Positions 26,570-37,375 of a stretch of 64,000 nt of DNA are shown one piece after another (position 1 is the stretch's first letter; each line of letters starts with the position of its first letter). The notes below the pieces were generated by a model, which saw only the letters and a list, made by a program, of their open reading frames with translations, was not told the DNA's origin and ran no database searches. The DNA is from Prevotella sp. ne3005. Its GTDB lineage: Bacteria; Bacteroidota; Bacteroidia; Bacteroidales; Bacteroidaceae. The position numbers and the translations under genes were made by a program. The stretch covers positions 1 to 64,000 of the forward strand of contig NZ_FOCK01000009.1 of NCBI RefSeq assembly GCF_900110085.1, given 5' to 3'.

Positions 26570-28433
26570 GTTCTTCCTTCAGGAGATAGTCGAGCGCGGC
26601 ATCCAGTTCTGCAGTGGGCAACTGGATGTCGCGCAATTCTGTTATGGGGTGTGGTTTCCCATCACTCACCAATTCTAAAATCTTTGACATAGCCTCATTC
26701 AGTGCAGGTTCAGATACCATGCCCTCGCTGCGATGACTCAGGCATACGTCGCATTGGTGGCAGTCGTGATCGTTGGCCTCACCGAAATAGCGTAACAGAT
26801 ACCGGCTTCTGCAGATATCGTCCGAGGCGGCATAGCGCGTCATGGCGTGGATACGTTCACGGAACTGTTGCTTGCGCTCTTCATAGACGACAGGCATCAG
26901 CAGAATCTGCTCCTTGTCCTCGCGGCGCTGGGTATAGCGAATGTAAGGAGTCTTTTTCTGTGGAATGAAATGTAGGATATGTCTCTGGCCAAGTCCTTTC
27001 AGAATCATATAAAGCTGGTGGGTCTGCAGACCGCACTGTGAGGCTATGAATGCCTCGTCGATATAGTTGTAGTCCGTAAACAGCCCACCATAGTTCCTCA
27101 ATAGCGCAGTAATCACTTTCTCCTCGTTGGGCGTGGTGTTCTCCAGTCGGTAGAGTTCGTTACGACTAATAGTGAACATCACCCTGGCCTGATTGTCCTG
27201 CTCTTCCGTGTATTCAATATACCCTGCACGGGTTAGGATCTTTAATGCTGCATCCACTTGAATGGGGAAGTGGTGGAAAGCATGACAGAACTTGTCGATA
27301 TTGAATTCAAAAGTATAACCGAAACCCGAGCCAACGCCAATCTGATAGAAGTAGGCCAGATGCTCATAGATTTCGCGGATGAAGTCTTTCTCGGGGAAAT
27401 TGTCGGTAATCCTTTTCTCCAGTTTCCGTTGGTCTCCATCGTTGTAGAGCAACACAGCGTAGGCTTTCTGTCCGTCACGTCCAGCACGGCCTGCCTCTTG
27501 GAAATATGCCTCGACGCTGTCGGGACTGTCGATGTGAATCACAAGCCTCACATCAGGTTTGTCAATCCCCATGCCGAAAGCATTCGTTGCCACCATCACC
27601 CTAACTTGATCCTCTTGCCAGGCCTTCTGGCGCTTGTCTTTCTCTACACTGTCCAGTCCTGCATGGTAGAATGTGGCAGTGATGCCTGCCTGCTGGATTA
27701 GGTCGGCTATTTCTTTTGTGCGCCGCCTGCTACGGACATATACGATGGACGAGCCCCTCAGACTGCTAAGGATGTGGATAAGCTCTTTCTGTTTGTCCTC
27801 CGATCGTCTCACGACATATGCCAGGTTCTTTCTTTCGAAGCTCATACGGAAGACTCGCTTCTCATTGAATGAGAGACGGTCTTGGATATCATCAACGACT
27901 TGAGGTGTGGCCGTAGCCGTCAGTGCCAGTACCGGCACTCCAGGTAACATCTTACGAATCTTCGCAATTTCCAGATATGATGGCCGGAAATCATAACCCC
28001 ATTGTGAGATACAATGAGCTTCGTCTACAGTGATAAAGCTCACCTTCATATGCCTGAGTTTCGTCTGGAATAGGTCCGACGAAAGGCGTTCTGGTGATAC
28101 ATATAGGAATCGGATATCACCGAAGATACAGTTCTCCAGAGTGATGATAATCTCTTCGCGGGTTAGTCCTGAATAAATAGCAGCCGCGCGGATGCCTCTT
28201 CGTCGCAGGTTTTCCACCTGGTCTTTCATCAGAGCAATGAGTGGGGTAATCACAACACATGTTCCCTCCTTTGCCAGTGCCGGCACCTGGAAAGTGATAC
28301 TCTTGCCACCGCCTGTCGGCATCAGTCCTAATGTGTCATGACCACTGCCGATAGACTCGATGATCTCCCGCTGAATACCACGGAAGTCATCATAGCCCCA
28401 ATACTGTTTTAAAAGTGATAGGTAGCTACTCAC
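26535..28433 (-). CDS. recQ: RecQ-family ATP-dependent DNA helicase
   Basis: A 632-residue SF2 helicase. Walker A is MPTGGGKS, the DExH box is DEAH, and helicase motif VI (YFQEAGRAGRDG) and a zinc-binding Cys cluster (CRSRYLL..HDCHQCDVCLS) are present. The C-terminus ends in a short winged-helix-like segment and there is no clear HRDC domain, so it is the short Bacteroidetes form. It starts 17 bases after recJ, giving a recJ-recQ repair operon. It converges with the pigment cluster and overlaps its last gene. Confidence 0.9.
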   Translation of the reverse strand: MSSYLSLLKQYWGYDDFRGIQREIIESIGSGHDTLGLMPTGGGKSITFQVPALAKEGTCVVITPLIALMKDQVENLRRRGIRAAAIYSGLTREEIIITLENCIFGDIRFLYVSPERLSSDLFQTKLRHMKVSFITVDEAHCISQWGYDFRPSYLEIAKIRKMLPGVPVLALTATATPQVVDDIQDRLSFNEKRVFRMSFERKNLAYVVRRSEDKQKELIHILSSLRGSSIVYVRSRRRTKEIADLIQQAGITATFYHAGLDSVEKDKRQKAWQEDQVRVMVATNAFGMGIDKPDVRLVIHIDSPDSVEAYFQEAGRAGRDGQKAYAVLLYNDGDQRKLEKRITDNFPEKDFIREIYEHLAYFYQIGVGSGFGYTFEFNIDKFCHAFHHFPIQVDAALKILTRAGYIEYTEEQDNQARVMFTISRNELYRLENTTPNEEKVITALLRNYGGLFTDYNYIDEAFIASQCGLQTHQLYMILKGLGQRHILHFIPQKKTPYIRYTQRREDKEQILLMPVVYEERKQQFRERIHAMTRYAASDDICRSRYLLRYFGEANDHDCHQCDVCLSHRSEGMVSEPALNEAMSKILELVSDGKPHPITELRDIQLPTAELDAALDYLLKEELIQQEDGSIFG

Positions 28434-28450
28434 TTCTCACTCTTCACTTT

Positions 28451-30172
28451 TTACTCCTCTGATGGCTGAATATCCTCAATCTGCAACTGCACCTCTGTGC
28501 GCTTATAAATATTGTCCTCGATAGTGTAGACAATATCAAACGAGCGCTTCGATTTGATATAGCGCGCAGCTGCACTCTGTCCGAAGGCGATACCATTGAG
28601 TACGTTGCTCGACTTAGAGTCCACCAGTTCCAGTTTGATGTGTTCCTGCTGACGGCCCACAACCTTCGACGTACCATAGTCATATACATTGCGTGTACAG
28701 AACAACGGCTTGGGATTATCAGGTCCATGAGGCGCAAATTTCTTTAGGTCATTGTGCAGTTTCTTCGTCACGTCTTTGAAGTCAATCACTGCATTGATAT
28801 CGAGTGTTGCCTCTGTCTGCTCCGGCTGGATATGCTCCATCACATATTTCTGAAACCGCTTACGGAACTCTGGAATGTTCTCAATCTTCAACGAGAGCCC
28901 TACGGCATACGTATGTCCACCGAAGTTTTCCAGCAGATCGCGGCAACTCTTGATGGCATCATACACATCGTAGCCTGCCACACTGCGTGCCGAACCTGTG
29001 GCAATGCCATTAAACTTCGTCAGCACCACCGTCGGCCTATAGTAAAGCTCCGTCAGTCGTGAGGCCACAATGCCAATCACGCCCTTCTTCCAATTCTCGT
29101 CGTAGAGTACGATACTCGACTGGTGGCTCTGGCTCTCAAGCTTTGCCACAATCTGGTTGGCCTCCTCAGTCATCTGCTTATCCACATCCTTACGCTGTTC
29201 GTTATACTCGTTGATGTGGTTCGCCTCGGCCAGCGCCTTCTCAAAGTCACGTTCTACGAGAAGGTCCACTGCCTCTGTTCCGTTCTGCATTCGTCCTGAA
29301 GCATTGATGCGTGGACCAATCTTAAACACAATATCGCTCATGGTAATCTCACGACCTGTCAGACCGCAGATTTCGATGATTGATTTCAGACCCGTCGAGG
29401 GCGATGTGTTCAATTGCTTCAGTCCGTGGAAAGCCAGGATACGGTTCTCGCCCATGATAGGAACGATATCTGCCGCAATGCTTACCGCACAGAAGTCGAG
29501 TAGGGGAATGAGTCTGGAGAATGGGATGCCGTTGTTTTTGGCAAACGCTTGCATGAACTTGAATCCCACACCGCAACCGCAGAGATGCTTGAAGGGATAG
29601 GTAGAGTCCACGCGCTTAGGGTTCAGGATGGCCACCGCATTAGGTAGTTCATCGTCGGGCACGTGGTGATCGCAGATGATGAAATCAATGCCTAAGCTCT
29701 TCGCATAGGCGATTTCATCGATTGCCTTAATGCCGCAATCGAGCACAATGATGAGTGTGATACCCTTCTCTGCCGCATAGTCCAATGCCTTTTTACTGAT
29801 ACCGTATCCCTCCTCATAGCGGTCGGGAATATAGTATTCAATGTTGGAATAGAACTGCAGCAAGAACTTGTACACTAAAGCTACCGCCGTACATCCATCG
29901 ACATCGTAGTCGCCGTACACCATGATACGCTCTTTATGCCCCATGGCATCATTGAGCCTGTCGACTGCTACGTCCATGTCGTTCATCAGGAACGGATCTA
30001 TCAGCTCATTTAGCATCGGACGGAAGAAACGCTTCGCTGCGCTTTCCGTTTTGATGCCACGCTGAATGAGTAGGTCTGCGAGGATTGGGCTCATCCCAAT
30101 CTTCTCTCCCAGCTCTTTAGCCGCCGTCTGTCGTTCTGATGTAGGTGGTTCGTAATTCCATTTGAAATGCAT
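28451..30172 (-). CDS. recJ: single-stranded-DNA exonuclease RecJ
   Basis: A 573-residue DHH-family 5'-3' exonuclease. The DHH motifs are visible as VYGDYDVDGCTA and, later, IICDHHVPDD, followed by the DHHA1 region with ENFGGHTYAVGLS. The start at 30172 (MHFKWNYEPP) is preferred because the longer frame adds a non-family sequence from the promoter region. It acts with RecQ in recombination repair and shares its operon. Confidence 0.92.
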   Translation of the reverse strand: MHFKWNYEPPTSERQTAAKELGEKIGMSPILADLLIQRGIKTESAAKRFFRPMLNELIDPFLMNDMDVAVDRLNDAMGHKERIMVYGDYDVDGCTAVALVYKFLLQFYSNIEYYIPDRYEEGYGISKKALDYAAEKGITLIIVLDCGIKAIDEIAYAKSLGIDFIICDHHVPDDELPNAVAILNPKRVDSTYPFKHLCGCGVGFKFMQAFAKNNGIPFSRLIPLLDFCAVSIAADIVPIMGENRILAFHGLKQLNTSPSTGLKSIIEICGLTGREITMSDIVFKIGPRINASGRMQNGTEAVDLLVERDFEKALAEANHINEYNEQRKDVDKQMTEEANQIVAKLESQSHQSSIVLYDENWKKGVIGIVASRLTELYYRPTVVLTKFNGIATGSARSVAGYDVYDAIKSCRDLLENFGGHTYAVGLSLKIENIPEFRKRFQKYVMEHIQPEQTEATLDINAVIDFKDVTKKLHNDLKKFAPHGPDNPKPLFCTRNVYDYGTSKVVGRQQEHIKLELVDSKSSNVLNGIAFGQSAAARYIKSKRSFDIVYTIEDNIYKRTEVQLQIEDIQPSEE

Positions 30173-30237
30173 TAATATATTTATTTTTATTCTTGTCGCT
30201 TTAGTGGCAAAAGGGTACAATAACCCAATATAGCGCC

Positions 30238-30245
30238 CAAAGGTA
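30238..30245 (-). promoter_or_regulatory. -7 element of the recJ-recQ operon
   Basis: Reading the minus strand, TACCTTTG at 30245-30238 matches TAnnTTTG, about 65 bases before the recJ ATG. No good TTTG is seen 20 bases further upstream, where the terminator hairpin of the previous operon lies. Confidence 0.4.
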
Positions 30246-30265
30246 AGCATAAAAAATGAAAAAAT

Positions 30266-30299
30266 GGCATAATCTGTTCATTTTTTAACAGATTATGCC
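30266..30299 (-). terminator. strong bidirectional terminator after the C1 peptidase
   Basis: GGCATAATCTGTT (30266-30278) pairs with AACAGATTATGCC (30287-30299), a perfect 13-bp stem with an 8-base loop. T-runs follow on both strands. On the minus strand it ends the pepP/C1-peptidase operon just after the peptidase stop. Confidence 0.85.
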
Positions 30300-30323
30300 G
30301 TTTTTTACCTATTTTATAATAAA

Positions 30324-31529
30324 TCAAAGGCCGAGTTTCTTGCGAATCTCTGCGGGGATGGCGTTTTTGTTAATGAGGAAGTCCATCGTGTTTGCGGCGA
30401 TGAAGGCCTTGGTCATATACCAGGTGCCCTTGTAATCTCCGGACTCGCCCCAAGAGTTCTTCACCATGTAATACTCCTTACCGTTCTGGTCTTTGGCAAC
30501 GCCATAGATGAGCATGCCGTGGTCGTCGGTAAGTTCCCAGTTGTCAAAACGCTCCTGACGCATCTCCTGAGTGGGGATTACCTCGGGTACGGTGCAACCC
30601 AGAGAGTCGATGATGTTACGCTTCTTGTCTGTGGTTAACTTAAGCCATTTGGCCATGTCACTGCCCTGCAGACTTTGGGTCTTCTTGGCATCGATAGCGT
30701 AGGCGAGGCCTTTACGGGTAAAGCCATCTTCAGACACGTCACCGCCCCAGGCCACAGTGTAACCCTTCTCAACGGCATTGTCGATAATCTGCATCATCTC
30801 GTCCATCGGCAGATTGTAAGAGAGGGGGAAACGCCAGTTATCCTGAACCTCTACGGCAAAGGCGGTGTAGAAAGGATGGTGTGTGTAGCTGGTGATGCTT
30901 ACGTAGTCATCCAGATTGATGCCCAGTGAAGCCATGAAGGTCTTTGGGGTGTACTCCTTGCCCTCATAGGTGAACTTCTCGGGGCACTTGCCGAGGTAAG
31001 CATCGAGGATTCCCTGCATACCGTTCTTCCAGGCATTGGAGATCTTCTTAGCCTTGTTCTTGGCTATAGCGTTGACATAAGGCTCAAGTACAGAGAAGAA
31101 CTCATTGAAGTTGTTGAGTGAGTCACCATAGAGCGAGCCGGGGAAAGGCATGGTGCCCTCAGGTACGATACCGTGGGTCTTCATCGTCTGGAGCACATCC
31201 TCGGAACTGCCGCCCTGGGCGAACTGACAGTCACCATGGTAACGAACCACCTGGATGGCACGCTCCAGATAGGTCTTGTTGGCAACAAACGATTCGCAGA
31301 GGTCATAGGTTTTGCCTGTAGCCTTCAGAATCTCTGCCTCAAAGAAAGAAAGGGTGGAGTAGTCCCAGCAGGTTCCTGAACGGTTCTGGTCCTTGATGCT
31401 GGTGATGGGGTTCTCCTTAATGATGGTAAAGACGGGCTTGTTGGCGTCTTTTGCGGATGCCTTCTTGTTGGCAGCCGATGCACTGAGGGCCATGATGGCC
31501 ATGAGTGCGAGTGTTAGAATCTTCTTCAT
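30324..31529 (-). CDS. secreted C1B cysteine peptidase (bleomycin hydrolase/PepC type)
   Basis: A 401-residue papain-clan peptidase with a signal peptide (MKKILTLALMAIMALSASA). The catalytic residues are visible: Gln and Cys in DQNRSGTCWDYS, His in DDHGMLIYG and Asn in VKNSWGES. Cytoplasmic PepC has no signal peptide, so this form acts in the periplasm or outside, probably as an aminopeptidase on peptides. It starts 9 bases after the XAA-Pro aminopeptidase gene, so the two likely work together in peptide breakdown. Confidence 0.85.
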   Translation of the reverse strand: MKKILTLALMAIMALSASAANKKASAKDANKPVFTIIKENPITSIKDQNRSGTCWDYSTLSFFEAEILKATGKTYDLCESFVANKTYLERAIQVVRYHGDCQFAQGGSSEDVLQTMKTHGIVPEGTMPFPGSLYGDSLNNFNEFFSVLEPYVNAIAKNKAKKISNAWKNGMQGILDAYLGKCPEKFTYEGKEYTPKTFMASLGINLDDYVSITSYTHHPFYTAFAVEVQDNWRFPLSYNLPMDEMMQIIDNAVEKGYTVAWGGDVSEDGFTRKGLAYAIDAKKTQSLQGSDMAKWLKLTTDKKRNIIDSLGCTVPEVIPTQEMRQERFDNWELTDDHGMLIYGVAKDQNGKEYYMVKNSWGESGDYKGTWYMTKAFIAANTMDFLINKNAIPAEIRKKLGL

Positions 31530-31538
31530 AAAAATGTT

Positions 31539-32933
31539 TTATTGGTTATTGTTTGCCATGAATGCTTCTACATCCTTTGGATGATATGGGATGCGCTTTG
31601 ATCCGAGGAAACGGCAGCCTTCCTTGGTAATCAGAATATCGTCTTCGATGCGGATGCCTCCGAAGTCCTTATAGGTCTCGAGTTTCTCAAAGTTCAGGAA
31701 CTCCTTGCAGTGGCCGCTGGCTTTCCAGTCGTCGATGAGGGCGGGAATGAAGTAGATGCCAGGCTCGTCGGTAAGCACAAAACCTTCTTCCAGACGACGG
31801 CCCATGCGCAGGCAGTTGGTGCCGAACTGCTCAAGGTTAGGACGGGTCTCATCGTCGAATCCCACATAGATCTGTCCAAGTCCCTCCATGTCGTGTACGT
31901 CCATACCCATCATGTGGCCAAGGCCGTGGGGCAGGAACATGGCGTGGGCACCAGCAGCGACGGCTGCATCGGTGTCGCCTTTCATCAGGCCGAGCTCCTT
32001 CAGTCGCTCCGTCATCAAACGACAGACGGCAAAGTGTACATCGGCATATTTTACCCCTGGCTTGGCCACTTCGAGCACGTAGTCGTGACAAGCTTCTACG
32101 ATGCTGTAGATTTCAAGTTGGCGCTGACTGAACTTGCCGTTGACGGGCATTGTCCGGGTGTGGTCTGAACAGTAATCGTTAAGTTCGCAGCCCGCATCAC
32201 ACAATACCAGACGACCGTCTTCTAGTTTGGCGTCGGAGGGAGAGCCGTGCATGATCTCTCCGTGTTGGGAGAAGATGGTAGCGAAACTGTTGCCCTGGGC
32301 GAGGCTGCGGGCGATGCCGTCTACCTGTCCGGCTACGAAACGCTCGGTAACACCAGGACGGATGAGCAGCTGGGCTGTAGTATGCATGGCGTAGCCCACG
32401 TCGCAGGCAGCTTCGATATAATCAATCTCCTCAGCACTCTTTGTGGCGCGCATTTTTACTATTGCCTGAATAAGGGGCAGCGAGGCTGCCTCTTTCTGCT
32501 TGGCGGGATGGATGCCAAGGAGGTCCATGATCTGGATTTTTGTGTCGTGGCGATAGGGAGGCAGGAAATGGATGTCTGAAGACTGATGTTTGATATAGGA
32601 TGTAAGTTCCTTCATCGGAGCAGTCTTGCTGACACCAACCTCAGCGGCGAGGTCAGCCACAGAGGGGGTATAGCCCATCCATACAATGTCCTCGACATCG
32701 ATATCGTCACCGAAAAGGATTTCCTCGTCATTGTCGATGTCGATGACGCCCACCAGTCCGTCGCGATGCTGTCCGAAATAGTAAAGGAACGAAGAGTCCT
32801 GACGCATCGGGGCATAGGCATTGGCAGGATAATTGGCAGGCGACTCATTGTTGCCGAACAAGATGATTACGCCGTTACCAACAAGTTTCTTCAGTTCAGA
32901 ACGGCGCTGTATGTATGTCTCCTTATTAAACAT
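31539..32933 (-). CDS. pepP: Xaa-Pro aminopeptidase (M24B)
   Basis: A 464-residue metallopeptidase with an N-terminal creatinase-like domain (about 1-165) and a C-terminal pita-bread domain. Metal-binding residues are recognisable in VLCDAGCELNDYCSDHTRT, FLPHGLGHMMG, VLTDEPGIYF and GGIRIEDDIL. It removes N-terminal residues preceding proline. It is the first gene of a two-gene peptidase operon. Confidence 0.9.
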   Translation of the reverse strand: MFNKETYIQRRSELKKLVGNGVIILFGNNESPANYPANAYAPMRQDSSFLYYFGQHRDGLVGVIDIDNDEEILFGDDIDVEDIVWMGYTPSVADLAAEVGVSKTAPMKELTSYIKHQSSDIHFLPPYRHDTKIQIMDLLGIHPAKQKEAASLPLIQAIVKMRATKSAEEIDYIEAACDVGYAMHTTAQLLIRPGVTERFVAGQVDGIARSLAQGNSFATIFSQHGEIMHGSPSDAKLEDGRLVLCDAGCELNDYCSDHTRTMPVNGKFSQRQLEIYSIVEACHDYVLEVAKPGVKYADVHFAVCRLMTERLKELGLMKGDTDAAVAAGAHAMFLPHGLGHMMGMDVHDMEGLGQIYVGFDDETRPNLEQFGTNCLRMGRRLEEGFVLTDEPGIYFIPALIDDWKASGHCKEFLNFEKLETYKDFGGIRIEDDILITKEGCRFLGSKRIPYHPKDVEAFMANNNQ

Positions 32934-32970
32934 TTGTTGAGTTAATCGTTTTTATGATCCAAATTTTCGG

Positions 32971-32978
32971 CAAAGATA
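32971..32978 (-). promoter_or_regulatory. -7 element of the peptidase operon
   Basis: On the minus strand TATCTTTG lies at 32978-32971, 37 bases before the ATG at 32933. No TTTG lies at the ideal distance, so the match is partial. Confidence 0.45.
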
Positions 32979-33083
32979 CATATTATTTATTAAAATACAT
33001 CAGCATCATGTCATTTTTTTGCATTATTTATGCAGAGATAGAGAAAAACGCTCGATTTGTACTTTTGTCTGAAATAAAATTAT

Positions 33084-33091
33084 TAATTTTG
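33084..33091 (+). promoter_or_regulatory. -7 element of trpS
   Basis: TAATTTTG at 33084-33091 fits TAnnTTTG. Candidate TTTG boxes at 33056 and 33064 are at 24 and 16 bases, both off the usual 19-21. The expected leader is about 25 bases. Confidence 0.45.
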
Positions 33092-33103
33092 CAGCCAAAT
33101 TAG

Positions 33104-34213
<1,110 letters not shown>

Positions 34214-34219
34214 ACAATT

Positions 34220-34241
34220 CACCCCGCCAATCGGCGGGGTG
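34220..34241 (+). terminator. terminator after trpS
   Basis: CACCCCGCC (34220-34228) pairs with GGCGGGGTG (34233-34241) around AATC, followed by TTTGTTTT. Upstream A-rich sequence lets it also work for the convergent MATE gene. Confidence 0.85.
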
Positions 34242-34254
34242 TTTGTTTTATAAG

Positions 34255-36015
34255 TCATGCTTCGTTTCGGCTATAATTCAGGTAGAAGCAATTGATACCG
34301 TTCATGTACTTGTGTTCGATATTCTTGCACAAGCGCGACAGTAAGGCTCCTCGTAGATTTTTCTCATCGAGATCCATTAATTCCTCGTCTGCATATTTGT
34401 AAATCGGATTTCGCAGGGGACCTTTGCTCTTGACCACTACCGTAAATTCCTTTTCCTTGTCGATGATACGTACATCGAAGGCCTCATCCTCCTTGGAGGT
34501 ATCCGCTTCATGCGTCTCCACAATCTCATAGAGCAGTTCCTCCAGTGCCATGTCCGCAGCCATACCGTCTTTCAGCTCGCATGCCTCTACAAAGGGGCGC
34601 ACCTGGGTCAGGAATGCCTCTACGCCCTCAGTGGTATAAGGTACGGAGACAGTGACGGCAGGGTTCGACGGCACAGAATCCTCCAATGTAGGCCAGTCAT
34701 AAAACGGATTCATGCGATGCACCACATACGCCATTGCCACTATTACCAACAGCAGGAGCCAGGAGGTGACAGGCAGGATATACCAGATGAGACTAGGGGT
34801 GTAGATGGCCATGATGACAATAATGCCGATGGTTCCTACGTTGGTAATGATTTCTATCCATCGGCAGAGCTTCTGATGCCCCTGCACGAAGTAAAGCACG
34901 CTCAGTGTCTCTGACAGGGCATTGGGCAGGAAGGCGAGGCTCATCAGGCGGAACGGGGTGTAGCACTGTGCTATCAGATCGTCTTCAGCGCCATATATTC
35001 TTGCCAGCATGTCGGGGAAGAGGAATATCAGCAGGCTCACCGCCACCATCACCATTGTCAGCAGGCGGAAGATGCGCCGTATGAGCATGCGGAAGCTGTC
35101 GTAATCTTCTTCGCCCAACAGGATGCCGCCGATATTGCTGATGGCAGTGTTCGAGCCGGACAAGGCCAACATACAGATGCCGTTGATCTGGAAATAGATG
35201 GTAAAGATATACATGCCGTCGGCGCCGAGCTTTCCTATAACCAGCGAGTTCATAGTGAAGGCCAGAGCCGGAGCCAGCAAGGCTGATATCAGCATAGGGA
35301 GTCCGATGGAGAAACACTCACGATACTGTTTGATGCTGCATATCTTCTCTGGTCGCCTGAGTCGGAATATCTTACTGTTCTTGCGCATATAGCCTGCCAG
35401 CGAGGTGAAAGCGAGCAGATTGCTGAGTCCTGAAGCATACGAGGCACCAGCCAAACCCATATCGAACACGCCGCAGAGCAGCAGGTCGAAAATGACATTG
35501 AGTATCTGAGAGATGATGATACGACGGGTGATGAGGCGCGGATTGCCGTTGGTGATGATGTAGGAGATGGGCACACCACAGACGGCTGCTATGAAGATGG
35601 CGAACATGTCGGCATGAATATAGGGCTTCAGCATGGGCAGCAGCCGTTCGTCGGTGGTAATAATGCCTGCCACCACGTCTAGGAAAGGCAATACGAGGAC
35701 GATGAGCAATAGTGTGGAGAAGACGACATAGTACAGGTGGTTATTGAACACTCGGTTCACCTTGTCGTAGTTCTGGGCACCAATGCCTCGGGCGCTCAGG
35801 AAACTGGCTCCGGCACTCATCATGCCGATGATGATGAACATACAGCTCGCAAAAGGCTGCCAGATACGGACGACAGACAGTGCATCGGGCGACACCAGAT
35901 TAGACACTACGATGGAGTCTGTGAAACCACCCAACTGTCTCATCAGAGCCGACATGACGGTCGCCAGGAAGAACGAACCGAACATGTTCTTCAATACATA
36001 TTCACTCCGCATCAT
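34255..36015 (-). CDS. MATE efflux transporter fused to RsbW-like HATPase domain
   Basis: A 586-residue protein. Residues about 1-445 are a 12-helix MATE transporter (MRQLGGFTDSIVVSNLV, SYASGLSNLLAF). Residues about 451-586 form a cytosolic domain like the anti-sigma-factor HATPase family: DMALEELLYEIVETHE fits the N-box helix, SKGPLRNP the position of the G1 box, and RLCKNIEHKYMNGINCFYL the last helix and strand. The Asn and Asp expected in the ATP site are Glu and Ser, so ATP binding may be lost. It overlaps the upstream SanA/DUF1460 gene by 14 bases. Confidence 0.75.
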   Translation of the reverse strand: MMRSEYVLKNMFGSFFLATVMSALMRQLGGFTDSIVVSNLVSPDALSVVRIWQPFASCMFIIIGMMSAGASFLSARGIGAQNYDKVNRVFNNHLYYVVFSTLLLIVLVLPFLDVVAGIITTDERLLPMLKPYIHADMFAIFIAAVCGVPISYIITNGNPRLITRRIIISQILNVIFDLLLCGVFDMGLAGASYASGLSNLLAFTSLAGYMRKNSKIFRLRRPEKICSIKQYRECFSIGLPMLISALLAPALAFTMNSLVIGKLGADGMYIFTIYFQINGICMLALSGSNTAISNIGGILLGEEDYDSFRMLIRRIFRLLTMVMVAVSLLIFLFPDMLARIYGAEDDLIAQCYTPFRLMSLAFLPNALSETLSVLYFVQGHQKLCRWIEIITNVGTIGIIVIMAIYTPSLIWYILPVTSWLLLLVIVAMAYVVHRMNPFYDWPTLEDSVPSNPAVTVSVPYTTEGVEAFLTQVRPFVEACELKDGMAADMALEELLYEIVETHEADTSKEDEAFDVRIIDKEKEFTVVVKSKGPLRNPIYKYADEELMDLDEKNLRGALLSRLCKNIEHKYMNGINCFYLNYSRNEA

Positions 36016-37375
36016 GGTCTATAAATCTATAAACCGCCACACCTATCATGGTGAACTTATCCTTCATATAGGTGTAGGCATCCGTGTTTGAAAGTCCTAA
36101 CCCATTTCCACTGGCATGATAGAAGTGTAGCCTGCCGTCGATCCACTTGGCTATCAGCAGGTGCTTGATCTCCACACCTCTTGCCCAGCTGTGCTGGTCG
36201 CACACTACGGCCATGATGTCGCCATCGCGAATCACGCCCAGCTCCGAATCCTGCGGCATGTTCAGCAGTTCGCGGGGGATATAGGTAAAGCGCACACCCT
36301 GCTGCTGGCGGAGGGCGATGGCCTCGTAGTTGTCTTTGTTCTCCATCTGTGGCAGGAACAGATGCTTGTTTGTGGTCATGTATGTCGGCTGCAGATCCTG
36401 AACCCCCGTAAAAGGGAATACTGGCTCATCGGGACTGATGCGCTCCACGAATCCCTCTTTGATGGCCGACTGCATGATCCAGGTGAAGTAATGGTTGCGG
36501 GTGGCAAACGAGATTATGCCGTCTTGATAGTGCATCCGCCGGTAGTAGTCCTTCAGGTCATCCAGCGTGGTGCGCCCGTCTCTGTAACAGAGCGCCAATG
36601 CCAGCACATCCTCCATCACGGTGGTACAGTCCACATGACTCAGACTCACTATCAAGTGCTCTTCCTCCATCGGCTGCGTGAATTCTGTAGGTCTGCCGCC
36701 CTCCATCAGTTGGCGGAAGAAATATTCTGTCAGTGGCATCGACTGATCCACGTTTTTCATCGCACGCTGCAGTATCTGCTCGTTTTGCGCATCAAACTGC
36801 TGCTCATTGCGTCGCAGGCGGCGGAGAAGTCTTTTCCAATAAAAATTTCTTGTAATACGACCGAGGGGCGTCCTTATGCAGAACACCAGCCACAGTGAGC
36901 GCAGTGCTGCCAGCTGCTCGCGCCAGAAGTAGGGGTTGGACTTCACCTTCTCATAGTCGCTGATGTCAATGCCCCACGCATCATAACCCAGCCATCGGGC
37001 AATGCGCAGCGAACGGGCGATGTGGAAACTGCTGGTCAGGATGTAGAATCGGGTTTGCTGGAAATATTGATCCATGTTCCATAACGAGCGGAAGGTGTTA
37101 TAGCCACAGGAGTCCAGCACGAAGCGCTCTTCAGCGATATGGTATTCCTCTACCAATGTGCGGTAGATGACGGTAGTGTCGGCACGGCAACCTGAGATGT
37201 AGAACGTCCAGTCAGGATAGGCATTGGCAAGGATGCTCACCAGCCTTACCCGCAATTGCAGGATAGGCGACAGCGAGTTGTCAGGGCGTAGTTTGGCGCC
37301 TAACACCAGGCATACCTTCACGTCCTCTGCCAGAGGTGCCTGCAATCTGTCGTTATGTAACTTAACATACCGCAT
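36002..37375 (-). CDS. fusion of SanA/DUF218 domain and DUF1460 amidase-like domain
   Basis: A 457-residue two-domain protein. Residues about 18-170 match the SanA/YdcF (DUF218) fold (VCLVLGAKLRPDN, DSCGYNTFRSL, TSSFHIARSLRIA). Residues about 225-450 look like DUF1460, a family with an NlpC/P60-like amidase fold; the expected nucleophile is Cys250 in SHVDCTTVMEDVLALAL. Both families act on the cell envelope, yet no signal peptide or N-terminal anchor is visible. It sits between a DUF6169-like gene and the MATE fusion, overlapping both by 14 bases. Confidence 0.65.
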   Translation of the reverse strand: MRYVKLHNDRLQAPLAEDVKVCLVLGAKLRPDNSLSPILQLRVRLVSILANAYPDWTFYISGCRADTTVIYRTLVEEYHIAEERFVLDSCGYNTFRSLWNMDQYFQQTRFYILTSSFHIARSLRIARWLGYDAWGIDISDYEKVKSNPYFWREQLAALRSLWLVFCIRTPLGRITRNFYWKRLLRRLRRNEQQFDAQNEQILQRAMKNVDQSMPLTEYFFRQLMEGGRPTEFTQPMEEEHLIVSLSHVDCTTVMEDVLALALCYRDGRTTLDDLKDYYRRMHYQDGIISFATRNHYFTWIMQSAIKEGFVERISPDEPVFPFTGVQDLQPTYMTTNKHLFLPQMENKDNYEAIALRQQQGVRFTYIPRELLNMPQDSELGVIRDGDIMAVVCDQHSWARGVEIKHLLIAKWIDGRLHFYHASGNGLGLSNTDAYTYMKDKFTMIGVAVYRFIDHDAE

